NCBI RefSeq assembly: GCF_012911875.1
Contig: NZ_JAAXKZ010000015.1
Coordinates: 1-64,000, forward strand
Reading direction: 5' to 3'
Length of the DNA: 64,000 bases
DNA from: Pseudonocardia bannensis
GTDB lineage: Bacteria > Actinomycetota > Actinomycetes > Mycobacteriales > Pseudonocardiaceae
Below, piece by piece: positions 52,314 to 62,526 of the stretch. Under the pieces are notes generated by a model, which searched no databases, was not told the origin of the DNA, and worked only from the letters and a program-made list of their open reading frames with translations. The position numbers were made by a program, and so were the translations under genes. Every line of letters starts with the position of its first letter. The first letter of the stretch is position 1.

Positions 52314-53045
52314 TCAGCCGACGCGGGTGGCCTCACCGGCGATGCGAGCACTCATCGGCGTACGCGGGAAGGACCGCACAGCGCGCTTGAGCTCGGCGAA
52401 GCCGCGGTGTTCGGCCAGGGTGCGTACCGCGTCCCACAGCCGCAGCGCCTCCTCCCCGGCCGGCGGCGCCTCGATCACCGGACCGAAGAACGACGGTCCG
52501 TCCGGCGGGTCGAAGGTCAGGACCGGGGTGCCGACCCCGCCGCCGGCCCGGTCCACCGCCAGACAGGTCTCGGCGCGCAGCGCCTCGTCCCGCCGGTCGT
52601 CGTGCGCGGCCTCCGCCAGCTCGGGGTCGAGCCCCACGCGGCGCAGCAGCGCAGCCAGGTCTCGCGGCCGCGCCTCCTCGGCCAGTACCGCCTCGAAGGT
52701 GGCCTCGTCGGGGGCGGGGGATTCCCAGATCTCCTCGCCGAGCGCCGTGTAGAGATCGCCCACGACGTCCTCGCCGTACCGCTCCCGGGCCGCATGGACC
52801 ACGCGCAGCATCTCCAGGCCACGCTGGTGTGCGTCGGGATAGTCGGCGGGCCGGCCGGCGTAGCTGATGGGCTCGTTGAGCAGTTTCAGCGACAGCGGGC
52901 GCCAGCGGACCCGCATCGGCCGCTGCTTGGCCACCTCGACCACCCAGCGCGAGGTCACCCAGGCGAACGGGCAGGTCGGGTCGAAGAAGAACTCCGCGAT
53001 ATCGGGGCTCTCCGGCGGTGTCGGGTCGGGTGCGGGCGTGCTCAT
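52314..53045 (-). CDS. DsbA-like protein related to mycothiol-dependent nitroreductase Rv2466c
   Basis: 243 residues. The thioredoxin-fold active-site region reads EFFFDPTCPFAWVTSRWVVEV; Rv2466c relatives have CPWC here. The second cysteine is Ala, leaving one nucleophile. LSLKLLNE, a helical insert, and GVGTPVLTF (cis-Pro) complete the fold. Loss of the resolving Cys implies monothiol or mycothiol-dependent chemistry, or altered function. Start ATG at 53045 overlaps the VWA stop (ATGA), so it is the last gene of the MoxR/VWA operon. Confidence 0.85.
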   Translation of the reverse strand: MSTPAPDPTPPESPDIAEFFFDPTCPFAWVTSRWVVEVAKQRPMRVRWRPLSLKLLNEPISYAGRPADYPDAHQRGLEMLRVVHAARERYGEDVVGDLYTALGEEIWESPAPDEATFEAVLAEEARPRDLAALLRRVGLDPELAEAAHDDRRDEALRAETCLAVDRAGGGVGTPVLTFDPPDGPSFFGPVIEAPPAGEEALRLWDAVRTLAEHRGFAELKRAVRSFPRTPMSARIAGEATRVG

Positions 53046-54478
53046 ACCGGCAACAGGGCCTCCACCACATCGGCGAGCTGCCCGGCGGTGCGGCACTCGT
53101 GCATCGGCACGACGTCGGCGTAGCGCATCGCGGCGGAGTCGCCGGTGCCCCACTGCCGCCGCGGCTCGGGATTGAGCCAGTGCGCGTGCCGGGCCTGCCC
53201 GACGAGCCGCCGCAGCACGGTCAGGTTCGGGTCGCGGTAGTTCGTGCGAGCGTCGCCGAGGATCAGCAACGAACTGCGTGGGGTGACGGCGTCACCCCAG
53301 TACTCGGCGAAGCTGCCGAACGAGCCGCCGTAGTCGCTGTGCCCGTCGAAGGCCACCAGCTCGGCCTCGCGCAGCACCCGGCTCATCACCCCGGACAGCT
53401 CCGCGCCGGGCTCGAACAGGTGTGTCACCTCGTCGGCGCGCTCGACGAACGCGAACACCCGCACCTTGCTGAACTGCTCGCGCAGGGCCTGCACCAGCAG
53501 CAGCGTGAAGTGGCTGAACCCGGCCACCGAACCGGACACGTCGCAGAGGATGACGAGCTCGGGCCGGCCGGGGCGGCGGGTGCGGAACGCGGGACGCATC
53601 GGCACCCCGCCGGTGGACATCGATCGGCGCAGCGTGCGCCGCATGTCCAGCGTGCCGCGTTTGGCGTGCTTGCGGCGCACGGCCAGCCGGCTCGCCAGCC
53701 GCCGGGCCAGCGGGTGCACGGTGCGCCGCAGCTGGGCGAGCTGGTCGGCGTAGGCGGACAGGAACTCGACCTGCTCGGCCTGCTTGGGCACGGCGGTCTT
53801 GGCCACCTGCTCCTTGCCCCGGATCTCCGCGGTCCGCCGGCGCACCTCGTCGGTGATCATCTTGCGGAACCGGGCGATCCGGTCGCGGATCTCGCGGCGC
53901 AGCATCTCGTCGGTGAAGTCGGAGATCTCGCCGTTCATCCCGGCCTTGAGATCGTCCATGATCCGGGCCAGCAGCGTCTCCGGCGACAGCGTCCGCAGCG
54001 CCTGGTAGGCCGACCAGCTCGGTTGGCCGCCGGCCCCCTGGCTGCCACTGCCGGCCGCCCCGGACCGGCCGAGCGCGTCGACGACCGCCCGGGCCAGCTC
54101 GGTCAGCGCCGCGATGTCCCCGTCGCGCAGCAGGTCGGCGAGGATGTCGCGCAGCGCCTCGACGTCGACCGCACCGTCGTCGTCGTCACCGACGCGGGGC
54201 ACCTCGACCTCCCCCGCCCCGGCGCCCAGCGCCGCGGGGAAGTACAGCTCGAACAGCGTGTCGAACACCTGCCGCTGCCCGGAGCGGCGCAGCAGCGCGG
54301 CGGCCAGCCCCTCACGCAGCTGATCGCGGTACAGCAGGTCGATGACGGACAGCACCTGCGCGGCGTCGACCGTCTCCCCGGGGCCGACCGCGACGCCGTG
54401 GCGGCGCAGCGCGCCGACGAAGTCGACCAGGTGCCCCGGCAGGCCGTGCTCCGCTGCGATCGGCCCAGTGATCGACAT
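53042..54478 (-). CDS. VWA (CoxE-type) domain protein
   Basis: 478 residues. The C-terminal von Willebrand A domain has the MIDAS motif in ELVILCDVSGSVAGFS (DxSxS) and YGGSFGSFAEYWG; FRTRRPGRPELVIL is the CoxE-type lead-in. The N-terminal half is helical and basic. MoxR-VWA pairs act as metal-insertion or protein-complex chaperones. It lies 8 bp after the MoxR stop. Confidence 0.9.
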   Translation of the reverse strand: MSITGPIAAEHGLPGHLVDFVGALRRHGVAVGPGETVDAAQVLSVIDLLYRDQLREGLAAALLRRSGQRQVFDTLFELYFPAALGAGAGEVEVPRVGDDDDGAVDVEALRDILADLLRDGDIAALTELARAVVDALGRSGAAGSGSQGAGGQPSWSAYQALRTLSPETLLARIMDDLKAGMNGEISDFTDEMLRREIRDRIARFRKMITDEVRRRTAEIRGKEQVAKTAVPKQAEQVEFLSAYADQLAQLRRTVHPLARRLASRLAVRRKHAKRGTLDMRRTLRRSMSTGGVPMRPAFRTRRPGRPELVILCDVSGSVAGFSHFTLLLVQALREQFSKVRVFAFVERADEVTHLFEPGAELSGVMSRVLREAELVAFDGHSDYGGSFGSFAEYWGDAVTPRSSLLILGDARTNYRDPNLTVLRRLVGQARHAHWLNPEPRRQWGTGDSAAMRYADVVPMHECRTAGQLADVVEALLPV

Positions 54479-54486
54479 CCGTCCCC

Positions 54487-55371
54487 CTAGTTCAGCCGCA
54501 GCTCGGCGGCCGCCTTGACCTGGTCGGACTGGTGCTTGAGGACCACACCCAGGGTGGTGCGCACGGCATCGTCGTCGAGGGTGTCCATGCCGAGCGCGAG
54601 CAGCGTGCGGCCCCAGTCGATGGTCTCGGCCACCGACGGGGACTTGCGCAGCTCCAGCCCGCGCAGCACCCGCACGGTGCGTACGAGCGCGTCGACGAGC
54701 GACTCGGCCAGCTCCGGGACCCGGCTGAGCACGATCCGGCGCTCCAGGTCGGCGTCGGGGAAGTCGAGGTGCAGGAACAGGCAGCGGCGCTTGAGCGCCT
54801 CGGAGAGCTCGCGGGTGGAGTTCGAGGTGAGCAGCGCGAACGGGCGGCGGGTGGCGGTGACGGTGCCCATCTCCGGGATGCTGACCTGGAAGTCCGAGAG
54901 CACCTCGAGCAGCAGGCCCTCGACCTCGACGTCGGCCTTGTCCATCTCGTCGACCAGCAGCACGGTCGGGTCCGCGCGGCGGATCGCGGTGAGCAGCGGG
55001 CGCGGCAGCAGGAACTCCTCGGAGAACACGTCGTCGCGGGTCTCGTCCCAGCTCTGGGTGCCCTGCCCGGCGGTGATCCGCAGCAGCTGCTTCGCGTGGT
55101 TCCACTCGTAGAGCGCGCGGGCCTCGTCGATGCCCTCGTAACACTGCAACCGGACCAGCTCGGACTTCGTCGCCTCGGCCACGGCCTTGGCGAGCTCGGT
55201 CTTGCCGACCCCGGCCGGACCCTCGACGAGCAGCGGCTTGCCCAGCCGGTCGGCCAGGTAGACGGTGGTCGCGACGGCGGTCGAGGCCAGGTAGCCGACC
55301 TCGGCCAGCCGTTCGGCCACGTCCGCAACCGAGCCGAACAGCGGGGACTGGGAGGCGCTCACGCGGATCAT
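54487..55371 (-). CDS. MoxR-family AAA+ ATPase
   Basis: 294 residues. Walker A GPAGVGKTELAKA, Walker B VLLVDEMDKAD, sensor-1 LLTSNSTRELSEALKRRCLFLHLDFP (with arginine finger region), consistent with MoxR. Partner of the VWA protein immediately downstream. ATG at 55371; a GTGACACC inverted repeat lies 40 bp upstream. Confidence 0.92.
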   Translation of the reverse strand: MIRVSASQSPLFGSVADVAERLAEVGYLASTAVATTVYLADRLGKPLLVEGPAGVGKTELAKAVAEATKSELVRLQCYEGIDEARALYEWNHAKQLLRITAGQGTQSWDETRDDVFSEEFLLPRPLLTAIRRADPTVLLVDEMDKADVEVEGLLLEVLSDFQVSIPEMGTVTATRRPFALLTSNSTRELSEALKRRCLFLHLDFPDADLERRIVLSRVPELAESLVDALVRTVRVLRGLELRKSPSVAETIDWGRTLLALGMDTLDDDAVRTTLGVVLKHQSDQVKAAAELRLN

Positions 55372-55411
55372 CCTGCCTTGCGGCGCGCCCATCCGCCCAG
55401 GGACGGCCCCC

Positions 55412-55436
55412 GTGACACCGCGTACCGGGGTGTCAC
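55412..55436. terminator. Inverted repeat between baeRF10 and moxR
   Basis: GTGACACC (55412-55419) and GGTGTCAC (55429-55436) flank a 9-nt loop. It lies after the baeRF10 stop and before moxR, all on the minus strand. It could be a terminator of the first or an operator of the second. Confidence 0.4.
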
Positions 55437-55455
55437 GCGCCTCACACCGACCGCG

Positions 55456-56613
55456 TCACGCCTGGTCGAACTCCGCCGGGGGAAGCGGGAAGCGTAGCTT
55501 GGCCGCGACGAGGTCGGACTCCAACCGGGTCCCCTGGACGAGCACGTGCTCGACCGACGCGCTCTCGTCCATCACCGCCTGCACGAGCTCGTCGACGACG
55601 TCCGGGGTCTCGCGGGTCTGCTTCCCGCAGATCGGGCACGTGTCGCCCCGGAGCCCCAGCCACCCCGACTCGTCGCAGACCACGCCGGGCGCCTGCGCGC
55701 CCTCCTGCACGAGCAGCAGGTCGATCGCGGCCGTCGTCGCCCCCCACAGGCACTCCGGCAGCCCGATCGCGGCCGGCGCCCGCATCGCCCGGCGCTCGTA
55801 GGTCTCGGCGACGAGGCGTTCCTCCTCGGCGCGCTCCCACTTCTCGAGGATGGCCCGGGCGCGCTCGACCAGCACACCCCGGTCGGAGTTCGCCGCGACG
55901 TTCGGGTCGACCTGGAACGTCCCGGCCAGCTTGTCGCGCAGGTCCCGGGGCAGGAAGTCCACGAACTCCGGCAGCTCCTCCTCGTGCCCGCCGACCGCCA
56001 GGAGGTCGAACTCCCTGTTGCGGGCGTCCTCGGCGAGCTGCTCGACGACCTTCCGATAGTGCTTGCGGGCGAGCGTCTCGACCTTGTTGCGGGTCTCGTA
56101 CTCCCGGTCCCCGTAGGCGTAGTCGGGCTTGCGCAGGTGCTTGTCGCGCAGCCTGCCCCGATCCTCGATCTCGTCCTGGTACAGGTCCCAGAAGTGCGCG
56201 TTGGCGCGATCGACGACCGCGATCCGGAGACGGTGGTACTCCTCGAGCACGAGCGTCAACGGCTGCACCCACGGCGTCTGGTCGACCACGATCCGCTCGC
56301 GTACCGGCCGGGGCAGCTCCACCTGCTCGAACAGGCCGCGGCCCGAGCAGCAGAAGTAGGCGACGCCGAGCGCGTCCGGCTGGGGCTGCTCGGAGGCCGC
56401 CTTGATCGCGGCGATGTCGTCGCGCAGCGAGACCATGGCCTCGTGGCTGAGGTCGGGGTCGTCGGCCACCGCCCGCATCTGGTGCAGCAGGGAACCCACC
56501 TGGCTCTGGTAGTCGGTGCGGTTGGCGGGATTCACCCGTGCGTAGACCGACAGGACGGGCAGGCCGTCACCGTTGAACTCGGTGATGCGCTGCAGCGTGT
56601 CCACGGTGAGCAT
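55456..56613 (-). CDS. Bacterial archaeo-eukaryotic release-factor family protein (baeRF10 type)
   Basis: 385 residues. The N-terminal LPVLSVYARVNPANRTDYQSQVGSLL and a central eRF1-like domain 2 (RIAVVDRANAHFWDLYQDEIEDRGR, then FDLLAVGGHEEELPEFVDFLPRDL) are followed by a C-terminal zinc-binding-like region (CDESGWLGLRGDTCPICGKQT). These proteins are relatives of eRF1/Pelota suggested to act on stalled ribosomes; direct evidence is limited. ATG at 56613 with GGAGG. Confidence 0.8.
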   Translation of the reverse strand: MLTVDTLQRITEFNGDGLPVLSVYARVNPANRTDYQSQVGSLLHQMRAVADDPDLSHEAMVSLRDDIAAIKAASEQPQPDALGVAYFCCSGRGLFEQVELPRPVRERIVVDQTPWVQPLTLVLEEYHRLRIAVVDRANAHFWDLYQDEIEDRGRLRDKHLRKPDYAYGDREYETRNKVETLARKHYRKVVEQLAEDARNREFDLLAVGGHEEELPEFVDFLPRDLRDKLAGTFQVDPNVAANSDRGVLVERARAILEKWERAEEERLVAETYERRAMRAPAAIGLPECLWGATTAAIDLLLVQEGAQAPGVVCDESGWLGLRGDTCPICGKQTRETPDVVDELVQAVMDESASVEHVLVQGTRLESDLVAAKLRFPLPPAEFDQA

Positions 56614-56647
56614 GGTGCCTCCGGTGTCGTTCGGCGGGCCGGGTCGT

Positions 56648-57049
56648 TCAGCGGGCCAGGTCGAGGTTGACCGTGCGCGTCTCTCCGGGGGGCCACATCA
56701 GCGTCAGCCGGAGACCCTGGGCGAGATGACGGCGCGCGATCTGCGCCTCCAGCTGCTGCGCGGTGGTGACCTCGTGCCCGTCGGCCTCGACGATGACGTC
56801 ACCGGCTTTCAAGCCGGCCTCGGTCGCCGCGCTGCGCGGCTTCACGGTGACCACCTGCGCGCCGATGGGCGTCCCCCCCGGATCGGTCGCGGTGACGGTG
56901 GTGGCTCCGAGGGTCCCGGCCGGCAGCGGATAGGGCGGACCCGGCGGGTCGGAGTCCGCCCCACAGGCCCCCGCTACGGACACGGCCACGGTGACGGCGG
57001 CGACGGCGCTGATTCCGCGCAGCACGCGGACCGCGGTCGTCGGACGCAT
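56648..57049 (-). CDS. PDZ-domain lipoprotein
   Basis: 133 residues. A signal peptide with lipobox (VAVSVAGAC, Cys near residue 29) is followed by a PDZ domain: GAQVVTVKPRSAATEAGLKAGDVIVEADGHEVTTAQQLEAQIARR. No protease domain is attached, so it may present substrates or bind a membrane protease. ATG at 57049 with a strong GGAGGTGGGTG. Possibly co-transcribed with baeRF10 35 bp downstream. Confidence 0.82.
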   Translation of the reverse strand: MRPTTAVRVLRGISAVAAVTVAVSVAGACGADSDPPGPPYPLPAGTLGATTVTATDPGGTPIGAQVVTVKPRSAATEAGLKAGDVIVEADGHEVTTAQQLEAQIARRHLAQGLRLTLMWPPGETRTVNLDLAR

Positions 57050-57198
57050 CACCCACCTCCTGCCGATCCGGCTGCCCGTGAGCGCCCACGCTGGCAGCGC
57101 GGCGCGCCGACGATCAGGACCCGACGGGCCGAAAACGGCGCCGTGGTCCGCCCCGGCAGGCCGGGGCGAGCGGCGCACTGTCGGGGTGGACCGCCACC

Positions 57199-59376
57199 AT
57201 GGGGCACGTGACAGCGACCCGGCCGACCCAGACGAGTGATCTCAGCGATGACGGCCACGACGGCGACGGCTTGCGTGAGCGCGCCGAGGAGGTACTGGTC
57301 ACGCTGGCCGGGCCGGGTGCCCGGCTGCGTGAGGACCAGTGGACGGCGATCCACGCCCTCGTCGCGCAACGTCGCCGCGCCCTGGTGGTCCAGCGGACCG
57401 GGTGGGGCAAGTCGGCGGTGTACTTCGTGGCCACCGCGCTGCTGCGGGCGGCCGGGGCCGGCCCGACGGTGATCGTCTCGCCCCTGCTGGCCCTGATGCG
57501 CAACCAGATCGAGGCGGCCGACCGGGCCGGGATCCACGCCGCGACGGTCAACTCGGCCAACATCGACGACTGGGACGCCACCTACGCGGCGATCGACGCG
57601 GGCGAGGTCGACGTGCTGCTGGTCAGCCCGGAGCGGCTGAACAACCCCGACTTCCGCGACCGGGTCCTCCCCCGGCTCACCGCGTCGGCGGGGATGCTCG
57701 TGGTCGACGAGGCGCACTGCGTGTCCGACTGGGGGCACGACTTCCGGCCCGACTACCGGCGGCTGCGCGCGCTGATCGGCGAGCTGCCGGCCGGGATCCC
57801 GGTGCTGGCCACCACCGCGACGGCGAACGACCGGGTGGTGCACGACGTCACCGAGCAGCTCGGGCTCGGCGCCGAGGACTCGGGCGGGACGCTGGTGCTG
57901 CGCGGCTCGCTCGACCGCTCGAGCCTGCGGCTGTCGGTGGTCAGGCACGCGACACCGGCGCAGCGGCTGGGCTGGCTGGCCTCGCAGCTCGACGCGCTGC
58001 CCGGGGCCGGGATCGTGTACACGCTGACCATCGCGGCGGCCGAGGAGGTCGCCGAGTTCCTCCGCGAGCGTGGGTACCCCGTCGCGTCCTACACCGGCAA
58101 GACCGATCCGCAGGCCCGGCTGGCCGCCGAGGCCGACCTGCTCGGCAACCGGGTCAAGGCACTGGTCGCGACGAGCGCGCTCGGCATGGGTTTCGACAAG
58201 CCCGATCTCGGGTTCGTCGTGCACCTGGGCGCCCCGGCCTCCCCGGTGGCCTACTACCAGCAGATCGGCCGCGCGGGCCGCGCGGTCGACCGCGCCGAGG
58301 TGGTGCTGCTCCCGGGCCGGGAGGACCGCGACATCTGGGCGTACTTCGCCTCCCTGGCCTTCCCACCCGAGCCACTGGTCCGCCAGACCCTCGATGTCCT
58401 GTCGGAGGTCCCGCAGTCCACCGCGGCGCTGGAGACGCGGGTCGACCTGTCCCGGACCCGCCTCGAGATGCTGCTCAAGGTGCTCGACAGCGACGGTGCC
58501 GCGAAACGGGTCAAGGGCGGCTGGATCAGCACCGGCGAGCCGTGGGTCTACGACGGCGAGCGGCACCGCCGCATCGCCGCCGCTCGCAAGGCCGAGCAGC
58601 AGGCCATGCTCGACTACCTCGACACGGACGAGTGCCGGCTGGTGTTCCTGCGCCGTCAGCTCGACGATACCGACGCGACGCCCTGCGGACGTTGCGACGT
58701 CTGCGCAGGTCAGGTGTGGTCCGCCGAGGTCGACGGCGGCGCGGCCTCGGCGGCGGCGGAGCGCCTGGCCCGGCCGGGCGTCGAGGTGGCGCCGCGCAAG
58801 CAGTGGCCCACCGGGATGAAGGAGCTCGGCGTCTCCGCGTCGGGCCGGATCCCCGCGGGCGAGCTCGCGGCCGAGGGCCGGGTGATCGGGCGGCTGTCCG
58901 ACATCGGCTGGGGCACCCGACTGCGCGAGCTGTTGTCCGAGACGGGCGGCGCCGACCTCGACGGTGTCGATCAGCCGGTGCCGAAGGATCTCCTCGACGC
59001 GTGCGTGCGGGTGCTGGCCGGCTGGGGCTGGGCGGAGCGTCCGGTGGGCGTGGTCGGGATCGGGTCGCGGACCCGCCCGCACCAGCTCGAGCACCTGGCC
59101 CGGCGGATCGCCGAGATCGGCCGGCTGCCGATGCTCGGGCGCCTCGAACCGGCCGGCCCGCGCCCGGCGTCGCACGAGAACTCCGCGCAGCGGCTCGCCG
59201 CGGTGTGGGGCGGCTTCGACACCTCGGCGCTGCCCGACCTGTCCGGGGTGGGCGGCCCGGTGCTGCTCGTCGACGACCTGATCGACAGTGGGTGGACGAT
59301 GACGGTCGCCGCCCGCGCTCTGCGCCGCGCCGGTGCACCCGCGGTGCTGCCGTTCGCGCTGGCGTTGGCGGGCTGA
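57199..59376 (+). CDS. RecQ-type DNA helicase fused to a PRTase-like domain
   Basis: 725 residues. Helicase motifs: REDQWTAIHALV, QRTGWGKSAVYF (Walker A, near residue 65), VDEAHCVSDWGHDFRPDY (DEAH near 170), ATTATAN, and YYQQIGRAGRA. The RecQ zinc-binding region is reduced to CRLVF and CGRCDVC. The last 50 residues (VLLVDDLIDSGWTMTVAARALRRAGAPAVLPFALAL) are a phosphoribosyltransferase PRPP-loop segment, a known actinobacterial RecQ fusion. It unwinds DNA 3' to 5'. ATG at 57199; a GTG at 57208 is an alternative. Confidence 0.9.
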   Translation: MGHVTATRPTQTSDLSDDGHDGDGLRERAEEVLVTLAGPGARLREDQWTAIHALVAQRRRALVVQRTGWGKSAVYFVATALLRAAGAGPTVIVSPLLALMRNQIEAADRAGIHAATVNSANIDDWDATYAAIDAGEVDVLLVSPERLNNPDFRDRVLPRLTASAGMLVVDEAHCVSDWGHDFRPDYRRLRALIGELPAGIPVLATTATANDRVVHDVTEQLGLGAEDSGGTLVLRGSLDRSSLRLSVVRHATPAQRLGWLASQLDALPGAGIVYTLTIAAAEEVAEFLRERGYPVASYTGKTDPQARLAAEADLLGNRVKALVATSALGMGFDKPDLGFVVHLGAPASPVAYYQQIGRAGRAVDRAEVVLLPGREDRDIWAYFASLAFPPEPLVRQTLDVLSEVPQSTAALETRVDLSRTRLEMLLKVLDSDGAAKRVKGGWISTGEPWVYDGERHRRIAAARKAEQQAMLDYLDTDECRLVFLRRQLDDTDATPCGRCDVCAGQVWSAEVDGGAASAAAERLARPGVEVAPRKQWPTGMKELGVSASGRIPAGELAAEGRVIGRLSDIGWGTRLRELLSETGGADLDGVDQPVPKDLLDACVRVLAGWGWAERPVGVVGIGSRTRPHQLEHLARRIAEIGRLPMLGRLEPAGPRPASHENSAQRLAAVWGGFDTSALPDLSGVGGPVLLVDDLIDSGWTMTVAARALRRAGAPAVLPFALALAG

Positions 59377-59902
59377 GTCGAGGTCCGGGTGCCGGGCGAG
59401 GCAGGCCCGCAGCGCGGCTTCGGCCATGAGATGCCGGGCTTCGCGCAGCAGCGCGTCGAACTCGGCGCGGGCCTCGGTCACCCAGTCCGGCTCCGGTTCG
59501 TCGGCCAGCACCGATCCCTCGCCGAGCAGCTCCAGCGCCCCGGATCCCCGGCGACGACGGCGAGCCCCGGGGGCGGAGGCGGGTGGCCTCGTCGAGGTCG
59601 ACCCGGACGGCGGTCGATGCGCCGAGCCGACATCCCGGACTCCCGCCGAGCACGACCGTCGGGCCGAGAGCACTGCGCAGCCTGCTGACCAGCGTCGCGA
59701 CGTCCTGCGCGGGTCGCCGCGGCGGCCGGTCGCCCCACAACACGTCGACGATCTGCCACGCGGGCACCAGCCGTCCGCGGCGGACGGCGAGCAGAGATAG
59801 CAGGCGCCGGGCGTTGCGACTGCCGGACTCGCCGCTACCCACCGTTGAGCCGGCCCGCAGCACCTCGAACGGCCCGGCCAACCGGACGGTTACGCCGTCC
59901 AC
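59377..59902 (-). pseudogene. Broken SARP/BTAD-type transcriptional regulator
   Basis: From a GTG at 59902 the minus strand reads VRLAGPFEVLRAG, RNARRLLSLLAVRRGRLVP, QDVATLVSRLRSALGP, a full SARP winged-helix. Near 59570-59600 the frame shifts, and the BTAD continues in another frame (GALELLGEGSVLADEPEPDW, then AEFDALLREARHLMAEAALRA) before running into the end of recQ. A frameshift, probable deletion and 3' truncation make it nonfunctional. It is divergent from the LuxR/AAA gene. Confidence 0.7.
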
Positions 59903-60114
59903 CCGAGCAGGGTGTCGACGGGTTGCACGGTCCGGCAGGCACCGTCCAGACGTGCGTCGAGCCGCCACCGGCCCGGTAACGGCTGATCGGCGCATCCCCG
60001 GCGTCCGTTCGGTCAGATGCGTCGTGCGGTACCGGCACGCTCCAATGGCAGCCCACGACACCTCGACGTCGCGGGCCGGTCCGGCGGCCGCGGCCCGGCT
60101 GGGGGTGTGATCAG

Positions 60115-62442
60115 GTGAGCGAGCCGTTCGGCGAGCCGGCACGCACCGTCGGGCTGCTGCCGTTGGCCCCGAACACGCTCATCGGCCGCGAGGCCGAGCT
60201 CGCCGCCGTCAACCGGCTGCTGGGCATGCCCGACGTGCGGCTGCTGACGCTGACCGGCCCACCCGGGGTGGGCAAGACCCGGCTCGCCGTGGCGGCCGCC
60301 CGGCGCCATCGCGCCGAGGTGGTGTTCGTCGACCTCACGGCCGTCCGCGACCCCGCGCAGGTGCCCGCGGAGATCGACCGGGCGCTGGGGCTCGACGCCG
60401 ACACCGGCCACGCCCGGCCGGGCGACCGGCTCGTGTCGGCCCTGGCGGACCGCGACCTGCTGCTCGTCGTCGACAACTGTGAGCAGGTGATCGACGCCGG
60501 GCCCGAGCTGGTCGCGCCCCTCGCCGCGTGCCCCGGGCTGCGGCTGCTCGCGACCAGCCGCGAGCGGCTGCACCTCGGCGCCGAGCGCGAGTTCCCGGTG
60601 CCCCCGCTGGCGCTGCCGGGGCCCGGCGACGTCACCGATCCGCAACGGCTGCTCGCGACGGCATCGGTCGCGATGCTGCTCGACCGGGTGCACGCCTTCG
60701 CACCGGACTTCACGATCACCGTCGGGAACGCCCGGGCCGTCGCCGAGATCTGCGTCCGCCTCGACGGTCTGCCGCTGGCTCTCGAGCTGGCGGCAGCCCG
60801 GCTGCGGCTGTTCACCCCCGCCGAGCTCACCTTCCGGTTGCGGCACCGGATGCGGCTGCTCACCGACGGCGCCCGCGACGTGCCCGAGCGGCACCGCACC
60901 CTGCGCGCTGCGCTGGCCTGGAGCCACGACCTGCTGGCCCCGCCCGAACGGGCCGTGTTCCGCCGGTTCTCGGTATTCGTCGGCGGCGCGAGCTCCGCCG
61001 CGGTGGAGCCGGTCTGCTCCGCGCCCGGCGACGGCATCGACGCCATCGCCACCGTCGGCTCCCTCATCGACAAGGGGCTGCTGAGCCGCGACGCCCGGCC
61101 GGCGGCGGTCGGGCGCTTCATGATGCTGGAGAGCCTGCGCGAGTACGCCGCGGAGATGCTGGACCGCCACGACGAGACGGCGGCGACCAGGGCCCGGCAC
61201 GCCCGCTACTTCACCGGGCTGGCCGCGCGGACCGAGGCGCTGATCGGCACCGTGGCCGAGACGGCCTCGGTGGACGCCGTCGGGGTCGAGCGGGGCAACC
61301 TGCAGGCCGCGCTCGAACACTGCGAGGCGGCCGGCGAGATGGCCTCGGCGCTCCCCCTCGCCGCGGCCCTGGGCTGGTACGCCTACACCCGTGGCCATCT
61401 CGGTGAGGGGGCCGCAGCACTCGACCGGGCGCTCACCGCCGCGGCCGCGGCACCCGTCCCCCCTCCCGACGACGCACTCGCCGGTGCGCTCATCCAGGCC
61501 GGTGTGATGGCGTTCGGCCGCGGCGAGCACGACCGCAGCGAACAGCTGTTGGCCCGGGCGATGGCGGTCAACGACCGGGGCGGCACTCCACATCGACGGG
61601 CCATCGGCGCCGCGTTCCTGGGCCACCTGGCCCGGGTCCGCGGCGATCACCGCGCCGCGGTGGCCCACTACGGCCGGGCCGGTGCGCTGTACGAGGAGCT
61701 GGGCAACGACACGGGTGTCGTGTGGTCGCGCTACGACCTCGGTCTGCTCGCTCGCAGCCGGGGCGAGCTGGCCAAGGCCGCGAGCCTGCTCCGGGAGGGT
61801 CTCGCCCGGTTCCGGGAGCTCGAGTACCCCTGGGCGATCGGGTGCACGGCGGGTGCGCTGGCCGACGTCGAGCTGCGCCGGGGCGAGCCGGACGCCGCGG
61901 CGGCTCTGCTGCGGGAGGCGCTGCGGGGGCACCGGGCGATCGACGACCGGCGCGGCATCGCGCAGTGCCTGGAGACCGCTGCCGAGCTGGCGTGCGCCCG
62001 CGGCGCCCACCGCACGGCGGGGCATCTGGTCGGGGCCGCCGCCGCGCTGCGGGTGCGCATCGCCGCGCCGCTGCCGGCCGAGGACCGTGACGTCCCTGCC
62101 GTGGTCACCGCGGCGGTCCGCGCGCACCTCGGCGCGGAGCAGGCGGATCGCGCTCTGCACGCCGGGAGGTCCATGGCCTGGACGAGCGCGATCGATCTCG
62201 CCGAGCAGGCTGCGGCCGAGCCGGTGCGCCCCACCGTGCGGATTCCGTCCAGCCCGCTGACCCGCCGTGAACGCGAGGTGGCCCGGCTGGTGGCGACCGG
62301 GCGGACCAATCGACAGATCGGGCGGGAGTTGGGCATCGCGGAGAAGACCGCCGAGGTGCACGTGCACCACATCATCGGCAAGCTCGGCGCGCGCAGCCGC
62401 GCCGAGGTGGCCGCGTGGATCGCCACTCAGGGCTCCCGCTGA
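60115..62442 (+). CDS. LuxR-family ATPase regulator (AAA/NB-ARC, TPR-like, LuxR HTH)
   Basis: 775 residues. Walker [17 protein letters not shown] at about residues 45-60, Walker [14 protein letters not shown], sensor LLATSRERL, and the [10 protein letters not shown] helix mark a STAND-type ATPase. A TPR-like helical array fills the middle. The C-terminus is a LuxR HTH ([51 protein letters not shown]). Such regulators integrate an unknown signal. GTG at 60115. The target may be the DUF1326-DUF2182 pair downstream. Confidence 0.88.
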   Translation: MSEPFGEPARTVGLLPLAPNTLIGREAELAAVNRLLGMPDVRLLTLTGPPGVGKTRLAVAAARRHRAEVVFVDLTAVRDPAQVPAEIDRALGLDADTGHARPGDRLVSALADRDLLLVVDNCEQVIDAGPELVAPLAACPGLRLLATSRERLHLGAEREFPVPPLALPGPGDVTDPQRLLATASVAMLLDRVHAFAPDFTITVGNARAVAEICVRLDGLPLALELAAARLRLFTPAELTFRLRHRMRLLTDGARDVPERHRTLRAALAWSHDLLAPPERAVFRRFSVFVGGASSAAVEPVCSAPGDGIDAIATVGSLIDKGLLSRDARPAAVGRFMMLESLREYAAEMLDRHDETAATRARHARYFTGLAARTEALIGTVAETASVDAVGVERGNLQAALEHCEAAGEMASALPLAAALGWYAYTRGHLGEGAAALDRALTAAAAAPVPPPDDALAGALIQAGVMAFGRGEHDRSEQLLARAMAVNDRGGTPHRRAIGAAFLGHLARVRGDHRAAVAHYGRAGALYEELGNDTGVVWSRYDLGLLARSRGELAKAASLLREGLARFRELEYPWAIGCTAGALADVELRRGEPDAAAALLREALRGHRAIDDRRGIAQCLETAAELACARGAHRTAGHLVGAAAALRVRIAAPLPAEDRDVPAVVTAAVRAHLGAEQADRALHAGRSMAWTSAIDLAEQAAAEPVRPTVRIPSSPLTRREREVARLVATGRTNRQIGRELGIAEKTAEVHVHHIIGKLGARSRAEVAAWIATQGSR

Positions 62443-62526
62443 GCGCCCTACATGGTTCTCCCGATACCGCGGCCCCGGTCCCCTGCCCTACACCTGTCGG
62501 CACCACCGCCGACGAGGAGGGCGATC

